A stretch of DNA of 64,000 nt from JBCCTX01 sp964468435 (GCA_964468435.1 CAYXVE010000001.1:248001-312000), one strand, 5' to 3'; positions 1-9,503 are shown, counted from the stretch's first letter. Notes: generated by a model not told the origin, from the letters alone. Program-made: numbers and translations.

Positions 1-210
1 ATACAGGAATATTTTGATCCTTTTCAGGTTACAGTGATGTATGTCAAAGCGTTCATCTTTGGATTTATTATTACGGCTGTGTCGGCATATCAGGGATTCT
101 ATACCCAGGGAGGAGCTTTGGATGTAGGCATTTCGAGCACTAAAGCGGTAGTTTTTAGTTGTTTGAGTATGGTTTTTGCAGACTATCTAATTGCTGAGTT
201 GTTGCTATAA
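1..210 (+). CDS. MlaE-type ABC transporter permease, C-terminal fragment
   Basis: The reading frame is open from the first base and stops at 210, so only the last 69 residues are visible. They contain a hydrophobic helix (KAFIFGFIITAVSAYQGF), a short GG-containing loop and a final hydrophobic segment ending in EYLL-like residues (DYLIAELLL). This is the characteristic end of MlaE/YrbE permeases, the inner-membrane subunit of the Mla-type phospholipid/retrograde lipid transporter, normally followed by an ATPase (MlaF) and an MCE protein. Here the gene is followed by an unrelated minus-strand lipoprotein, so any partners must lie upstream of the window. Family assignment is from pattern memory. 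Confidence 0.75.
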   Translation: MQEYFDPFQVTVMYVKAFIFGFIITAVSAYQGFYTQGGALDVGISSTKAVVFSCLSMVFADYLIAELLL

Positions 211-221
211 TGTAGCTTGCA

Positions 222-683
222 TTATTCTGCTACGATCATGATCGTATCTGTAGTAATGCGATTGCTTTCATTATCTGATCGATCTACTATATAGACGTCA
301 AAGGTTGTTGGTTCTTCAGAAAGCCCTGATCCAGGACGGATGACGGTCGGTTGCAATTGAAACGTAATGGTACCCTGAATGGCTGGATTTTTGGTATCGG
401 GCGTCAGAAAGGGAAGGTTGAAGGTTTGTTCATTTTGATTTTCGGGGATCCAGGGTCTGTTATCTACGACAAACAAACTTTTCACAGCATTGTCATCAAT
501 TCCTAGATCTCCATTACCATCTTTGAAAGATATGGCAATGACAATAGAATCCTGAAACTGAGTGGCTCTGCGAGGTTGTATATCTACGAATTCTATCTCA
601 GGACTATCACCAAAGCCCACATCCGAATCACAGGCATTGATAAGCGGGAATAAACTCAACAATATTACAGCCAATTTTTTCAT
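222..683 (-). CDS. Small hypothetical lipoprotein
   Basis: This frame encodes about 153 residues. I chose the internal Met at 683 (MKKLAVILLS) because it begins a clean lipoprotein signal peptide ending at the lipobox LINAC. The frame extends four codons further, to 695. The mature part begins CDSDVGFGDSPEIEF and continues with short beta-strand-like stretches and a DGNGDLG turn, which suggests a small beta-sandwich or a calcium-binding loop. The C terminus reads DTIMIVAE. I do not recognise a family. It converges with the upstream permease, leaving 11 bp between the two stops. Localisation to the outer membrane or periplasm is inferred from the lipobox only. Confidence 0.7.
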   Translation of the reverse strand: MKKLAVILLSLFPLINACDSDVGFGDSPEIEFVDIQPRRATQFQDSIVIAISFKDGNGDLGIDDNAVKSLFVVDNRPWIPENQNEQTFNLPFLTPDTKNPAIQGTITFQLQPTVIRPGSGLSEEPTTFDVYIVDRSDNESNRITTDTIMIVAE

Positions 684-879
684 ACATTCATACAAATATT
701 ATCTAAGAAACAATATAGACATATAAGCTGATGCAATCAACTAAATAATTAAACGTATGTTGTAATACTTTGTTTTGTTTTGAGTTGGGAAAGTAATCAT
801 AATGACAATAACGCAAAGCAACGAAACCGAGTGCAAAACTATAGTTGTAAAAGGGATACCTAGCTTGATCTGATTAGTG

Positions 880-1112
880 CATATTTTCCTCTTTACGCTC
901 CTAATCCTGTAAAAGGACTGCAACAGATAACTATTTCATCTTCATCAACATCGTAAATGAATCCAGGTATACTCTGAGTATTAGCAATTTAATACAGGGA
1001 ATGGGATTTCGCTGGACTCAACCTGTAAGACTTTCCTGCTGTAGATCATGCCATGATAGTCGACACCAGAGAAATTGACCTGTCTGCTCAAGTCCAGGAC
1101 CCAATTACATGT
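880..1112 (-). pseudogene. Possible decayed reading frame in a 490-bp gene gap
   Basis: The stretch 696-1186 has no convincing intact gene. On the minus strand two adjacent frames give protein-like text: one reads VLDLSRQVNFSGVDYHGMIY and onward to a stop, and the other continues with SIPGFIYDVDEDEIVICC. The two pieces could be halves of one former gene broken by a frameshift and stops. I cannot name a family. Chance coding-like text is possible, hence the low confidence. Confidence 0.2.
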
Positions 1113-1186
1113 ATGTAGTCTTTTGTATGATATTATTGAAATAAATTATAACACTGTTATAATCTTATAACTTACCACATATACTC

Positions 1187-2347
1187 TCAATAAACAGGAA
1201 GCGTTGAGTCTATTTCGTTTGCATAAGCGATCAGGCCTCCTGTAAGGTTATACAGATTCCTAAATCCATATTCCTGTTCGAGCATTTGGATCGTTCTAGC
1301 ACTTCTGGCGCCACTCCTGCAGTGCAGGACGACAGGTATATCTCTGGATACCCGATCCAGGTGTTGTTCAATCTCCTTTTGTGGCATGAGCTGCCCACCA
1401 AGGTTGGATATTTCATATTCATAGGGTTCGCGAACATCAATCAATTGAAATATATGTTGGCGCTGACGCCACGCCAGAAGCTCAGATACAGTTATGCTTT
1501 TCCCTTCATAAAAAGTTTGTATTTCTCCTTCCTCATGAGGCATACCACAGAATTCCTGATAGTCTATTAGTTCCGTCTGTGACGGATTATCTCCCGTAAG
1601 AGGATTGCCTGGATGACGTGGAATATTGAGCGTTTTTACTGTAAAATCCAGTGTGTCAATCAGGAATAATCTCCCTGATAGGGGTTCTCCGATACCGCTC
1701 AGTAGTTTGATTACTTCCAGTGCCTGCATAGAGCCGATAATCCCGGGAAGCACACCCAGTACACCTCCTTCTGCACAACTGGGAACCATGCCGGGAGGCG
1801 GTGGGGTAGGGTAGAGGTCACGGTAATTGGGGCCTGTTTTCCCCTTTGAATCTGTGTAATTGAAAACAGATAGCTGCCCCTCAAAGCGGAATACTGATGC
1901 ATATACATTGGGTTTGTCTGATAGCACGCAGGCATCATTGACCAGGTATCTGGTGGGAAAGTTATCTGTACCATCTGCCACGACATCATACTCCTTGATC
2001 AGTTCAAGAGCATTTTCGCGGGTAAAAGGAATCTGATAGATATCAACCAGTATATGGGGATTCAGATCTTTGAGACGCTTTCTGGCAGCTTCTACCTTAG
2101 GCTTTTTCAGATCATTCATCCCATAGAGTACTTGTCTTTGCAGATTGGTCTCATCTACTACATCGGGATCTACGATCCCGATTGTACCTACGCCTGCTGC
2201 AGCAAGATACTGAAGCATCGGACTCCCCAGGCCTCCAGCCCCAACGATGAGTACTTTGCCTTGTTTAAGCTTTCGCTGCCCTGCGATGGTAAAGTCTGGG
2301 AGGATCAGATGTCTGCTATATCTTGCAATTTCTTCATTACTCAACAT
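1187..2347 (-). CDS. moeB: MoeB/ThiF-type adenylyltransferase with C-terminal rhodanese domain
   Basis: This 386-residue protein is an E1-like enzyme. It adenylates the C-terminal glycine of a ubiquitin-like sulfur carrier (MoaD or ThiS) for molybdopterin or thiamin synthesis. Residues 1-255 form the ThiF/MoeB domain: nucleotide loop GAGGLG at 36-41, the DETNLQRQ segment at 65-72, D127 of the DGTDNF metal motif, and the predicted catalytic Cys191 in PSCAEGG. Residues 280-386 form a rhodanese domain with the persulfide-accepting Cys343 (HCRSGARS). The zinc-binding CxxC found in many MoeB and MOCS3 proteins before the PPP stretch is absent here (NYRDLYPTPPP). No moa or thi genes are nearby, so the choice of carrier is open. 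It is monocistronic. Confidence 0.9.
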   Translation of the reverse strand: MLSNEEIARYSRHLILPDFTIAGQRKLKQGKVLIVGAGGLGSPMLQYLAAAGVGTIGIVDPDVVDETNLQRQVLYGMNDLKKPKVEAARKRLKDLNPHILVDIYQIPFTRENALELIKEYDVVADGTDNFPTRYLVNDACVLSDKPNVYASVFRFEGQLSVFNYTDSKGKTGPNYRDLYPTPPPPGMVPSCAEGGVLGVLPGIIGSMQALEVIKLLSGIGEPLSGRLFLIDTLDFTVKTLNIPRHPGNPLTGDNPSQTELIDYQEFCGMPHEEGEIQTFYEGKSITVSELLAWRQRQHIFQLIDVREPYEYEISNLGGQLMPQKEIEQHLDRVSRDIPVVLHCRSGARSARTIQMLEQEYGFRNLYNLTGGLIAYANEIDSTLPVY

Positions 2348-2673
2348 ATCCTGTATATTTTTATTTTTTAAATCTATCAGATGGTTTGTAGTACCACTTC
2401 AAATACCCGTTGATTATTCAATTTCCATGTTTTGACATTTTCTACGTATTAATAAGATAAAGATACAATGACATATATAAAATGTGGTACAGCTTTCCAG
2501 ATATCTGCCTGAGAGGGTAGGGAGGATGACTTGGACGAGAATACTCAGCACACTTGTATAATTTACACAAAGTTTAGCAAGGTGTTAAATAATTCCTATA
2601 TTCGTAGCAACGACATAGACTGATTGTTTATCAGTCATTAATCTATTACTTCTACCCAAAAAAGATAATTCAT
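2348..2673. other. Intergenic spacer between divergent moeB and oxidoreductase genes
   Basis: This 326-bp spacer is A+T-rich and has no credible reading frame. It should hold the promoters of both divergent genes. One -7-like element is listed separately. A CTGAGA string resembling part of a riboswitch core was checked and dismissed. Confidence 0.6.
2573..2604 (+). promoter_or_regulatory. Possible Bacteroidota -33/-7 promoter of the oxidoreductase gene
   Basis: TATATTCG at 2597-2604 is one base from the Bacteroidota -7 consensus TAnnTTTG. A TTTA at 2573-2576 lies 20 bp upstream, about where the TTTG -33 box is expected. This would place the transcript start near 2611, giving a leader of about 60 nt. 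Confidence 0.3.
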
Positions 2674-3837
2674 ATGAACCCTAACAGAAAAATGAGAATG
2701 GGAATGGTAGGGGGTGGTCTAGGCGCTTTTATTGGTGCTGTTCACAGAATGGCTGCAGCGCTGGATGGAGAGATAGAACTGGTATGCGGAGCATTCAGCA
2801 GTGATTCTGATAAATCCAAACGGTCAGGTGAAGCCCTGTATCTCCCGCCAGAAAGAGTGTATGGAAGTTTTGAGGAAATGATCTTAAAGGAAAAGGAACT
2901 GCCCGAGGGTGTGAAAATGGATTTTATTTCCATCGTTACTCCCAATCACATGCATTATCCACCGGCGCGTATGGCTTTGGAAAATGGATTTCATGTAGTA
3001 TGTGACAAACCTCTGGCATTTTCCCTGGATGAGTCACTCAAATTGAGAAATCTGGTGGAAAAATCAGGATTATTGTTTGCCTTGACCCATAACTATGCGG
3101 GATATCCACTGGTAAAACACGCAAGGGATATGGTGAGAAATGGTGATCTGGGAAAAATCAGAAAAGTAGTAGTGGAATATCCCCAGGGCTGGCTTTCGTC
3201 GTATCTGGAAGGAGAAAATCAAAAGCAGGCTTCATGGCGTACAGATCCTAAGCGCTCTGGCATAGCGGGTGCTATGGGAGATATTGGTACACATGCCGAA
3301 AATCTGGCAGAATATATTACAGGTCTGAAAATCGTAGAGATGTGTGCAGACCTGAGCATCTTTGTTGAAGGTAGGCAGTTGGATGATGATGGAAATGTAT
3401 TGTTGCGCTTTGACAATGGGGCAAGGGGAATACTGTATGCGAGTCAGATCTCTAATGGCGAGGAAAATGCGCTGGCAATACGTATTTATGGTGAGACGGG
3501 TGGTCTGGAGTGGCATCAGATGGAACCCAATACGTTGATTCACAAGACCAATGACGGCACCCGGATTCTGAGGACTGGCGTAGGGGACCTATCTCCCAAA
3601 GCACAAGCCAATACGCGCGTGCCTGCAGGTCATCCAGAGGGGTATCTGGAAGCTTTTGCCAATATTTACAAGAATTTTGCCCGTGCTTTGCGCAGCAAAC
3701 TCAAAGGCGAGACGCCTAGTCCGATGGACATGGATTTCCCTACTGTCGAAGACGGTGTCAGAGGTATGGCTTTCATAGAGTCTGTTGTAGAGTCCAGCAA
3801 TAGCGACCAGAAATGGTATCCGTTTAAGAAGTATTAA
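2674..3837 (+). CDS. Gfo/Idh/MocA family oxidoreductase
   Basis: This 387-residue cytoplasmic protein is an NAD(P)-dependent sugar or inositol dehydrogenase-type enzyme. The Rossmann fold starts at residue 8 with MGMVGGGLGAFIG. The family's VTPNHMHYP (about 88-96) and C-D-K-P-L (about 111-115) motifs are present, the latter carrying the catalytic Lys. A DIGTHAENLAEY segment near 205-216 supplies the usual active-site His. Length is normal. The substrate cannot be read from sequence. The convergent gluconate kinase/permease pair and other sugar-acid enzymes nearby fit a role in sugar-acid or polyol oxidation, but this is inference. The start is the first Met and lies behind a candidate -7 box. 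Confidence 0.88.
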   Translation: MNPNRKMRMGMVGGGLGAFIGAVHRMAAALDGEIELVCGAFSSDSDKSKRSGEALYLPPERVYGSFEEMILKEKELPEGVKMDFISIVTPNHMHYPPARMALENGFHVVCDKPLAFSLDESLKLRNLVEKSGLLFALTHNYAGYPLVKHARDMVRNGDLGKIRKVVVEYPQGWLSSYLEGENQKQASWRTDPKRSGIAGAMGDIGTHAENLAEYITGLKIVEMCADLSIFVEGRQLDDDGNVLLRFDNGARGILYASQISNGEENALAIRIYGETGGLEWHQMEPNTLIHKTNDGTRILRTGVGDLSPKAQANTRVPAGHPEGYLEAFANIYKNFARALRSKLKGETPSPMDMDFPTVEDGVRGMAFIESVVESSNSDQKWYPFKKY

Positions 3838-3882
3838 TGAGTGTCACTGGCTCGTAGTTCGTCGTAAGTAGTCTACAACAGT

Positions 3883-3901
3883 AAAAACCTAGTAGGTTTT
3901 T
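3883..3901. terminator. Bidirectional hairpin terminator
   Basis: AAAAACC (3883-3889) and GGTTTTT (3895-3901) form a perfect 7-bp stem with the 5-nt loop TAGTA. The flanking A and T runs make it look like a rho-independent terminator in both directions. It sits between the stops of two convergent genes, 46 bp after one and 37 bp from the other. Confidence 0.65.
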
Positions 3902-3937
3902 CAACCTCATGAGCTACTTTCTATGGTCTACGAGCTA

Positions 3938-5260
3938 TTATCCCACCCAGATCTGCATAACAAACACACCAGCCAGTCCCACGAGTGATACGATCGTTTC
4001 CATAAGGGTCCAGGAACTCAGCGTTTGCCAGACGTCTAGATTAAAATACTCTTTAAACATCCAGAAACCTGTATCATTGACATGCGACAGGGTCAAGCTA
4101 CCTGCTCCTGTTGCCAGGACCATGAGTTCGGGGCTGATGCCCGTAGCAGCGATCAGTGGCAGTACGATACCTCCAGCAGTGATGGCAGCCACGGTGGCTG
4201 AGCCCAGCGATACTCTCAGTGCTGCTGCGATGATCCAAGCCAGGAACAAGGGTGAGAGGGAAGAGTCTTTGAGTTGCTCTGCTATGTAGTCGCCTACACC
4301 ACTATCAATAAGCACCTGCTTGAAGGCACCTCCACCAGATATGATGAGCAGGATCATGGCTATTCCACCGATGGATTCTCTAATGGAATCCATAATGCGC
4401 GTCATACTTCTACCGCGCCATTTACCTAATGTGAAAATCGCCACCAAAACGGATAAAAAAAGTGCAATGATCGGATCGCCTAGAAAGCCCAGTATTTTTC
4501 CTGCTAGGCTTCCCTCTGCAATAAACCATCCAGATATTGTATCAGCCAGGATGAGTACCACAGGAAAGAGCGCTGTAAAGAGGCTAATGCCTATGCTGGG
4601 TAGTTCTGATTCGGGGAGAGGGTCTGAAACAAACAGTTTGGGTATGGGGATATTTCTGATTCTGGAGAGGAAATTGCCCAGCACCACACCTGCCAATAGG
4701 ATAGCAGGTATTGCCAGGATTATTCCATATATAAGCGTTTGTCCAAAGTCCGCACCAAACATATTGACCAGGGTAGTGGGACCAGGATGTGGCGGTAAAA
4801 AGCCATGTGTAACGGACAGTGAAGCAATCATGGGTATCCCCACATAGAGTAAGGGTAGTCCTGTAGTCTGGGCTACGGTAAATACCAATGGTATCAGAAT
4901 CACGAAGCCTGCACTGTAAAACATCGGAATCCCTACAATGAAGCCTGTGATGACCAGTGCCCACTGGACGTATTTTTTTCCGAATTTATCAATTAAAAAA
5001 CCCGTTATCCGTTGTGCTGCCCCACTGTCTCCTACCAGTTTTCCTAGCATAGCCCCAAAACCCAAAATCAAAACCAGATATCCCAATGTGTCTCCTATAC
5101 CATTCTGTACAGATGCCACAACCGCTTCTATTTCCATACCTTCAGCCAGTCCTACCAATATGGACACCAGTATAAGTGATAAAAAGGCATTGAGTTTAGC
5201 GCCGGCGATAAGCAATAATAAAAGCAAGATGCCAGCAATGACAATCAGAATAGAGATCAT
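3938..5260 (-). CDS. gntP: GntP-family gluconate/sugar-acid:H+ symporter
   Basis: This 440-residue, highly hydrophobic protein has about 12 or more predicted membrane helices. The N terminus (MISILIVIAGILLLLLLIAG) and the conserved LPPHPGPTTL segment near residue 155 are typical of the GntP family, which imports gluconate and related sugar acids by proton symport. The C-terminal half carries the repeated LSHVNDTGFW motif. Its start overlaps the stop of the upstream kinase by 4 bp (ATGA), so the two are translationally coupled and probably work as uptake plus phosphorylation. Exact substrate (gluconate, fructuronate, other acids) cannot be told. Confidence 0.92.
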   Translation of the reverse strand: MISILIVIAGILLLLLLIAGAKLNAFLSLILVSILVGLAEGMEIEAVVASVQNGIGDTLGYLVLILGFGAMLGKLVGDSGAAQRITGFLIDKFGKKYVQWALVITGFIVGIPMFYSAGFVILIPLVFTVAQTTGLPLLYVGIPMIASLSVTHGFLPPHPGPTTLVNMFGADFGQTLIYGIILAIPAILLAGVVLGNFLSRIRNIPIPKLFVSDPLPESELPSIGISLFTALFPVVLILADTISGWFIAEGSLAGKILGFLGDPIIALFLSVLVAIFTLGKWRGRSMTRIMDSIRESIGGIAMILLIISGGGAFKQVLIDSGVGDYIAEQLKDSSLSPLFLAWIIAAALRVSLGSATVAAITAGGIVLPLIAATGISPELMVLATGAGSLTLSHVNDTGFWMFKEYFNLDVWQTLSSWTLMETIVSLVGLAGVFVMQIWVG

Positions 5261-6750
5261 GAAATAAGATGGTTTAAGCGAGCAAATTCTTGTTTGAGTA
5301 TGGGATAGAGATTTTGAAATATTTCAAAATAAGATCGATAAATACTTTGTTTTTCCGGATCAGGATGGAATTTATGTGTTAAATTAAAGTTAAAAGGTAG
5401 ATCCTGAAAAGAGGATACCTGGCCAAATGCTTTCATAGCTACAAAGACTGCACCTAGTGCAGAACTCTGCACTGAGTCTGGAATACAGATTTCCTTTTCA
5501 AATATATCTGTCATCATCCGAACCCATTGCTGCGACTTGGCAAATCCGCCGCTTACGTAGACTTTATGATAGGGGCAATGAACTTCTTCTAGCGCCAACC
5601 CAACCCAGTAGAGGTTGAAAACAATGCCTTCCATAACGGATCTTGCAAAATGTTGGACCGTATGAACAGACCTTAAGCCAAAAAATATCCCTCTTGTTAT
5701 GGAATCCCAATGCGGGGAACGCTCGCCCATAAGATAAGGCATGCATATCAATCCTTCGCTACCAGGAGGAATAGTCTCCACGACTGTGGCAATGTAATCA
5801 TTCCAGTCATTTACCTCCGGGGCAAAGTTTTTCATAAACCATTCGAGCGCCTTGCCACCATTATTAATAGCTCCCCCAATAAGGTAGTTTTCCTGATCCA
5901 GAATATAACAAAAAAGACGCATCTGATCATCTGTTATGGGCTTATCAGCAAACATGCGAATTGCTCCACTGGTACCGATAGTTACGGTAGCCTCATCGCG
6001 TTGTATGCTTCCTGTACCTAGGTTTGCTAGACATCCATCACTGGCACCTATGACAAGTGGTGTGTCAGGAGATACCCCCATTTTTTCTGCATAATTATTT
6101 GCTATACCCTGGTGGATGTGGGTAATTGGAACCAGATCAGCAAGACGGTCAGGCAGGATGCTTAGATAATCTAGTGCGAGATCGCACCACTTGAAAAGAT
6201 GTATGTCCATTAGCCCTGTAGCAGATGCAATAGAGTAATCTACTTCATACTTGCTAGTGAGGCGATACCAGATGAATTCCTTGATGGAAATAAATTTGTA
6301 GGATTGATCATATATTTCAGACAAGTTATCCCTGATCCATGCTATTTTACAGAGTGGGCTCATGGGGTGAATGGGAGTACCTGTCCGTTTATAAACCTTC
6401 ATGCCCAGATCCATAATAAGCAATTTATCCGCATATTTCTGGCTTCTTGTATCTGCCCAGGTAATTAGGGGTGTTAGTGGATTTCCCTGATAGTCGACAG
6501 CTACTAGGGTATGCATGGCGGCGCTAAAGGATATACCTGTAAGCTGGTCTTTGACACATTGGCTATTGACTTCTGAGATAGCGTCAAGGGTCTGCTGAAA
6601 AATATCTTCCGGTCGTTGTTCATAGTAACCAGACCTAGGATGATCCAGCGGATAATGCCGGGTGGAATCAGCTAGTACTATGCCTTCCATACTCACAGCA
6701 ATACATTTCACAGAGGTAGTACCTATATCGACACCGATCAAATAATTCAT
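5257..6750 (-). CDS. gntK: FGGY-family carbohydrate kinase, probably gluconokinase
   Basis: This is an FGGY sugar kinase of about 497 residues. I place the start at the Met at 6750 (MNYLIGVDIGTTSVKC), because the family begins directly with the DIGTTS phosphate-1 loop. An in-frame extension to 6795 adds 15 residues of no family character. Further family marks are WADTRS near residue 90, IGASDGCLANLGTG near 230-245 (the second nucleotide region), and GGFAKSQQW near 400. Coupling to a GntP permease through an ATGA overlap makes gluconate the most likely substrate (gluconate + ATP to 6-phosphogluconate). It is divergent from the next gene, and the 143-bp spacer 6751-6893 would contain both promoters. 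Confidence 0.88.
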   Translation of the reverse strand: MNYLIGVDIGTTSVKCIAVSMEGIVLADSTRHYPLDHPRSGYYEQRPEDIFQQTLDAISEVNSQCVKDQLTGISFSAAMHTLVAVDYQGNPLTPLITWADTRSQKYADKLLIMDLGMKVYKRTGTPIHPMSPLCKIAWIRDNLSEIYDQSYKFISIKEFIWYRLTSKYEVDYSIASATGLMDIHLFKWCDLALDYLSILPDRLADLVPITHIHQGIANNYAEKMGVSPDTPLVIGASDGCLANLGTGSIQRDEATVTIGTSGAIRMFADKPITDDQMRLFCYILDQENYLIGGAINNGGKALEWFMKNFAPEVNDWNDYIATVVETIPPGSEGLICMPYLMGERSPHWDSITRGIFFGLRSVHTVQHFARSVMEGIVFNLYWVGLALEEVHCPYHKVYVSGGFAKSQQWVRMMTDIFEKEICIPDSVQSSALGAVFVAMKAFGQVSSFQDLPFNFNLTHKFHPDPEKQSIYRSYFEIFQNLYPILKQEFARLNHLIS

Positions 6751-6893
6751 CGCTTTTATTTCCATCAAAATACATGTAGATTTGATTAATAGCAATTAAT
6801 AGTGGATAGCTGGTGGCTCGTAGGAGATAGCCTAAAATAGTAGCTCAAGTTATCAATTTTATGATTTGCCAACCTCAAACTTACATTTTACTT

Positions 6894-7997
6894 ATGGAAT
6901 GGTATGAAGTGGAAAACATCGACGAGATTGATTCTCCTGCCTTATTGATTTACAAGGATCGCATGATCAGTAACATACATCTTGCCATCGACATATCGGG
7001 GGATAAGCATCGGCTTCGTCCACATGTGAAGACTCATAAAATTCCAGAGGTCATTCGTATACACATAGAGTTGGGCATTGATAAATTTAAATGTGCTACT
7101 ATTGCAGAGGCAGAAATGGTGGCTGAAGCAGGGGGTAGGGACATCCTGCTGGCACATCAGCCCACAGGGCCCAAAATCTGGCGCCTTGTACAATTGGCTA
7201 TGGATTATCCCCAGGTAAAATTTTCAACTCTGATTGATGATAGCGGTATCCTGAAAGACCTTTCGGATTTATGCCAGCAACACGATGTGTTTATAGGGAT
7301 CTGGTTGGATATCGACAACGGTATGCACCGGAGTGGTATAGAGCCAGGAACATTAGCAGTGGATCTCTATCAGTGGGTGGAGGAATTGCCATTCGTGTAT
7401 CCCATGGGTTTGCATGTATATGACGGACACCTGCGGAGCACAGATTTCGAGGAGCGCAAAAGTCGCTCCGACGAAGGCTTTGAACTTGTATACCAGCTAA
7501 CCATGCAGCTACAGGAAAAACATCTGAAGGTGCCTTCTATACTTGCGGGAGGTACTCCTACTTTTCCCGTTCATGCTCAGCGGGATTCTGTGGAGTTGAG
7601 CCCTGGAACCTATATTTTCTGGGATTTTGGTTACGGTGATATATTGCCGGACCTCAAATTCCAGCATGCAGCGGTATTAGCGACCAGGATTATCAGTAGA
7701 CCTGGTTCAAATAGGGTATGTGTAGATCTGGGACATAAAGCCATTGCTGCTGAAAAACCTCATCCCCGTGTGAGATGGCTGAATGTACAGGCTGATAAAT
7801 TTCTCATACACAGTGAAGAACACCTGGTATTCGAAAGTCCGGAAGCCAGCAAGTTTCAGGTGGGAGATGTGGTATATGGAATACCTGTACATATATGTCC
7901 CACCGTTGCGCTACATCAACAAGTATATGTAGTGGAAGATCACCAAGTACATGAGCAATGGACCGTGTTGGCAAGAAACAGGAAACTAAGTATTTGA
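6894..7997 (+). CDS. PLP enzyme of the D-serine dehydratase/D-threonine aldolase family
   Basis: This fold-type III, alanine-racemase-like PLP protein has about 367 residues. I start at the Met at 6894 (MEWYEVENIDEIDSPALL), because the family begins about ten residues before the conserved D(T/S)PALL. An in-frame Met lies 11 codons upstream at 6861. The PLP-binding lysine is the K of RPHVKTHK (about residue 46 from the chosen start). Near the C terminus PVHICPTV gives His-x-Cys. In eukaryotic D-serine dehydratase this pair binds zinc, whereas D-threonine aldolase uses His-x-Asp, so I lean towards a D-serine dehydratase-like reaction (3-hydroxy-D-amino acid to keto acid plus ammonia). Activity on another 3-hydroxy acid is possible. 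Confidence 0.82.
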   Translation: MEWYEVENIDEIDSPALLIYKDRMISNIHLAIDISGDKHRLRPHVKTHKIPEVIRIHIELGIDKFKCATIAEAEMVAEAGGRDILLAHQPTGPKIWRLVQLAMDYPQVKFSTLIDDSGILKDLSDLCQQHDVFIGIWLDIDNGMHRSGIEPGTLAVDLYQWVEELPFVYPMGLHVYDGHLRSTDFEERKSRSDEGFELVYQLTMQLQEKHLKVPSILAGGTPTFPVHAQRDSVELSPGTYIFWDFGYGDILPDLKFQHAAVLATRIISRPGSNRVCVDLGHKAIAAEKPHPRVRWLNVQADKFLIHSEEHLVFESPEASKFQVGDVVYGIPVHICPTVALHQQVYVVEDHQVHEQWTVLARNRKLSI

Positions 7998-8018
7998 GTC
8001 ATGGAAATTATAATGTGC

Positions 8019-9419
8019 TCATGCATCAAGATTTGATTCTGCTTCTTCTTCTGCTTCTTGTTGTTTGAGGAATTCAGATAACGTAGTTTCTTCTGTCTTA
8101 ATAGCTACTTTCTCTTTGAGAAAGCGAAATACTTTATCTTCAATCAGTCTACTGGATTGAGAATTGACAATCTCTGGATTTTGCATAACACTTTGGATAA
8201 GGGTATCTTCTTGGTCCTGCGGAATATCGGGACTATATTGTTTATAAAGGGTTAGGATTGCCGATTTGAGCTCGTTTTCTGTGATATCTACTTCGGGATT
8301 TTCTTTTCTGATTTTATCCACGATCAGGGTCCATCTCATGGAGCGGGCATAAGATTCGTAGGAATGTTCAAGCTCATGTTCTGACATTTCCTTTTTTTGC
8401 TCTGCTTGATGCAGTTTTTCTAGAAATGAATCTGGAAGATCAACCGGGTGAAGTTCAAAGAGTTTATCTCGAATTTTGTGATTCACACCTGCAGCAAGTT
8501 CCTGGTCCCATTCTTTTTTCAGCATGTCGCTGAATTTTTTACGGAATTCCTCTTCTGTGATTTCTTCCGCTGCCTCACCTTGTGCCTGTCCGTAGGGATA
8601 GATAACATTATTAAAAAATGTAGGATTGATTTCTGCTTTAGTAAGCCGATTGATGCGTTTGATGGTAAAAGCAAGTTTTTTGGTTTTGACCTCCTGCCAT
8701 TCGTGAGTTTCCATGAAAAGCAATTCAGCTACTTTTTCATCACTTTTATCAAGCTTTTCAGGAGACCAAACTACCGTATATTCCAGTTCTTTACCTGTAA
8801 ATTCAGCCAATGCTTCTGGATTTTCGATCCGGGAGGGGTTGAGGACGATCATTTTTTCAAAACCATCTTCAAGCTCATTTCCCTCTTCATCGGTTTCAAA
8901 GAGCTTTCCATAGATAACATCGCCATCTGCTACCTGTTCTGGGTTCTGAACTTCACCATGGCGGTCTCGCTGAATTTCAATTTCCTGATCTAGATATTCA
9001 TCATCGACAACTATCTCGTAGCGAGTAAACTCACCCAATTCATCGAGATTCAATTCAAACTCGGGGGCTAATCCAACCTCATAGGTAAATTCCAGTTCCT
9101 TATTCAATTCCAGATCAAAATAGTCTTCATCCTTTTGATCTATAGGAATAGGGTTACCCAGTATATCTAGCTTCTGATTATCAATATAGTCAAATAGCTC
9201 CTGTTGTAGGATCTTGTTGAGTTCCTCAATCATGACGGATTTGCCGATCATCTTTTTGATCATATTCAATGGTACCTTTCCAGGACGAAATCCAGGCAGG
9301 CTGGCCTTTTTGGCCTGCTCTCTGAGAATCTTGAGAACAGGTTCCTTGTAGTCCTCAGGTTGCAGGTGTATGGTGATCTCTGCTATCAAATCTGCTGTAT
9401 ACTGTTGCGTAATATTCAA
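8019..9419 (-). CDS. tig: Trigger factor, ribosome-associated chaperone
   Basis: This 466-residue protein carries the ribosome-binding signature GFRPGKVPLNMIKK at about residues 42-55, the trigger-factor hallmark. The N-terminal domain (1-120) is followed by a diverged FKBP-like domain (about 150-245) and a long helical C-terminal domain (250-450) with an acidic Glu-rich tail. Like other Bacteroidota trigger factors, the FKBP part lacks the usual prolyl-isomerase aromatic pattern. It should bind at the ribosome exit tunnel and shield nascent chains. It converges with the PLP enzyme (21 bp between stops) and is followed upstream by a tRNA-Leu gene. Confidence 0.93.
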   Translation of the reverse strand: MNITQQYTADLIAEITIHLQPEDYKEPVLKILREQAKKASLPGFRPGKVPLNMIKKMIGKSVMIEELNKILQQELFDYIDNQKLDILGNPIPIDQKDEDYFDLELNKELEFTYEVGLAPEFELNLDELGEFTRYEIVVDDEYLDQEIEIQRDRHGEVQNPEQVADGDVIYGKLFETDEEGNELEDGFEKMIVLNPSRIENPEALAEFTGKELEYTVVWSPEKLDKSDEKVAELLFMETHEWQEVKTKKLAFTIKRINRLTKAEINPTFFNNVIYPYGQAQGEAAEEITEEEFRKKFSDMLKKEWDQELAAGVNHKIRDKLFELHPVDLPDSFLEKLHQAEQKKEMSEHELEHSYESYARSMRWTLIVDKIRKENPEVDITENELKSAILTLYKQYSPDIPQDQEDTLIQSVMQNPEIVNSQSSRLIEDKVFRFLKEKVAIKTEETTLSEFLKQQEAEEEAESNLDA

Positions 9420-9503
9420 TGTAACGTATGTTTAATTTAAAAAAATCGCCAATGAAGCTTTCACTGGCGAATATCTGTTTACTGATCCGGTAGTATCGTT
9501 AGG

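Noticed and set aside
741..923. Minus-strand frame of 60 residues after the lipoprotein gene.
   Set aside because: Composition is not protein-like, there is no conserved motif, and the region is A+T-rich intergenic DNA.
2495..2530. CTGAGA with GGGTAGGG resembling the conserved core of a TPP riboswitch, near moeB.
   Set aside because: No matching second domain (ACC..GAACCTGAT..GGATAATGCC type) follows, and the stems do not pair. It is not upstream of a thiamin gene.
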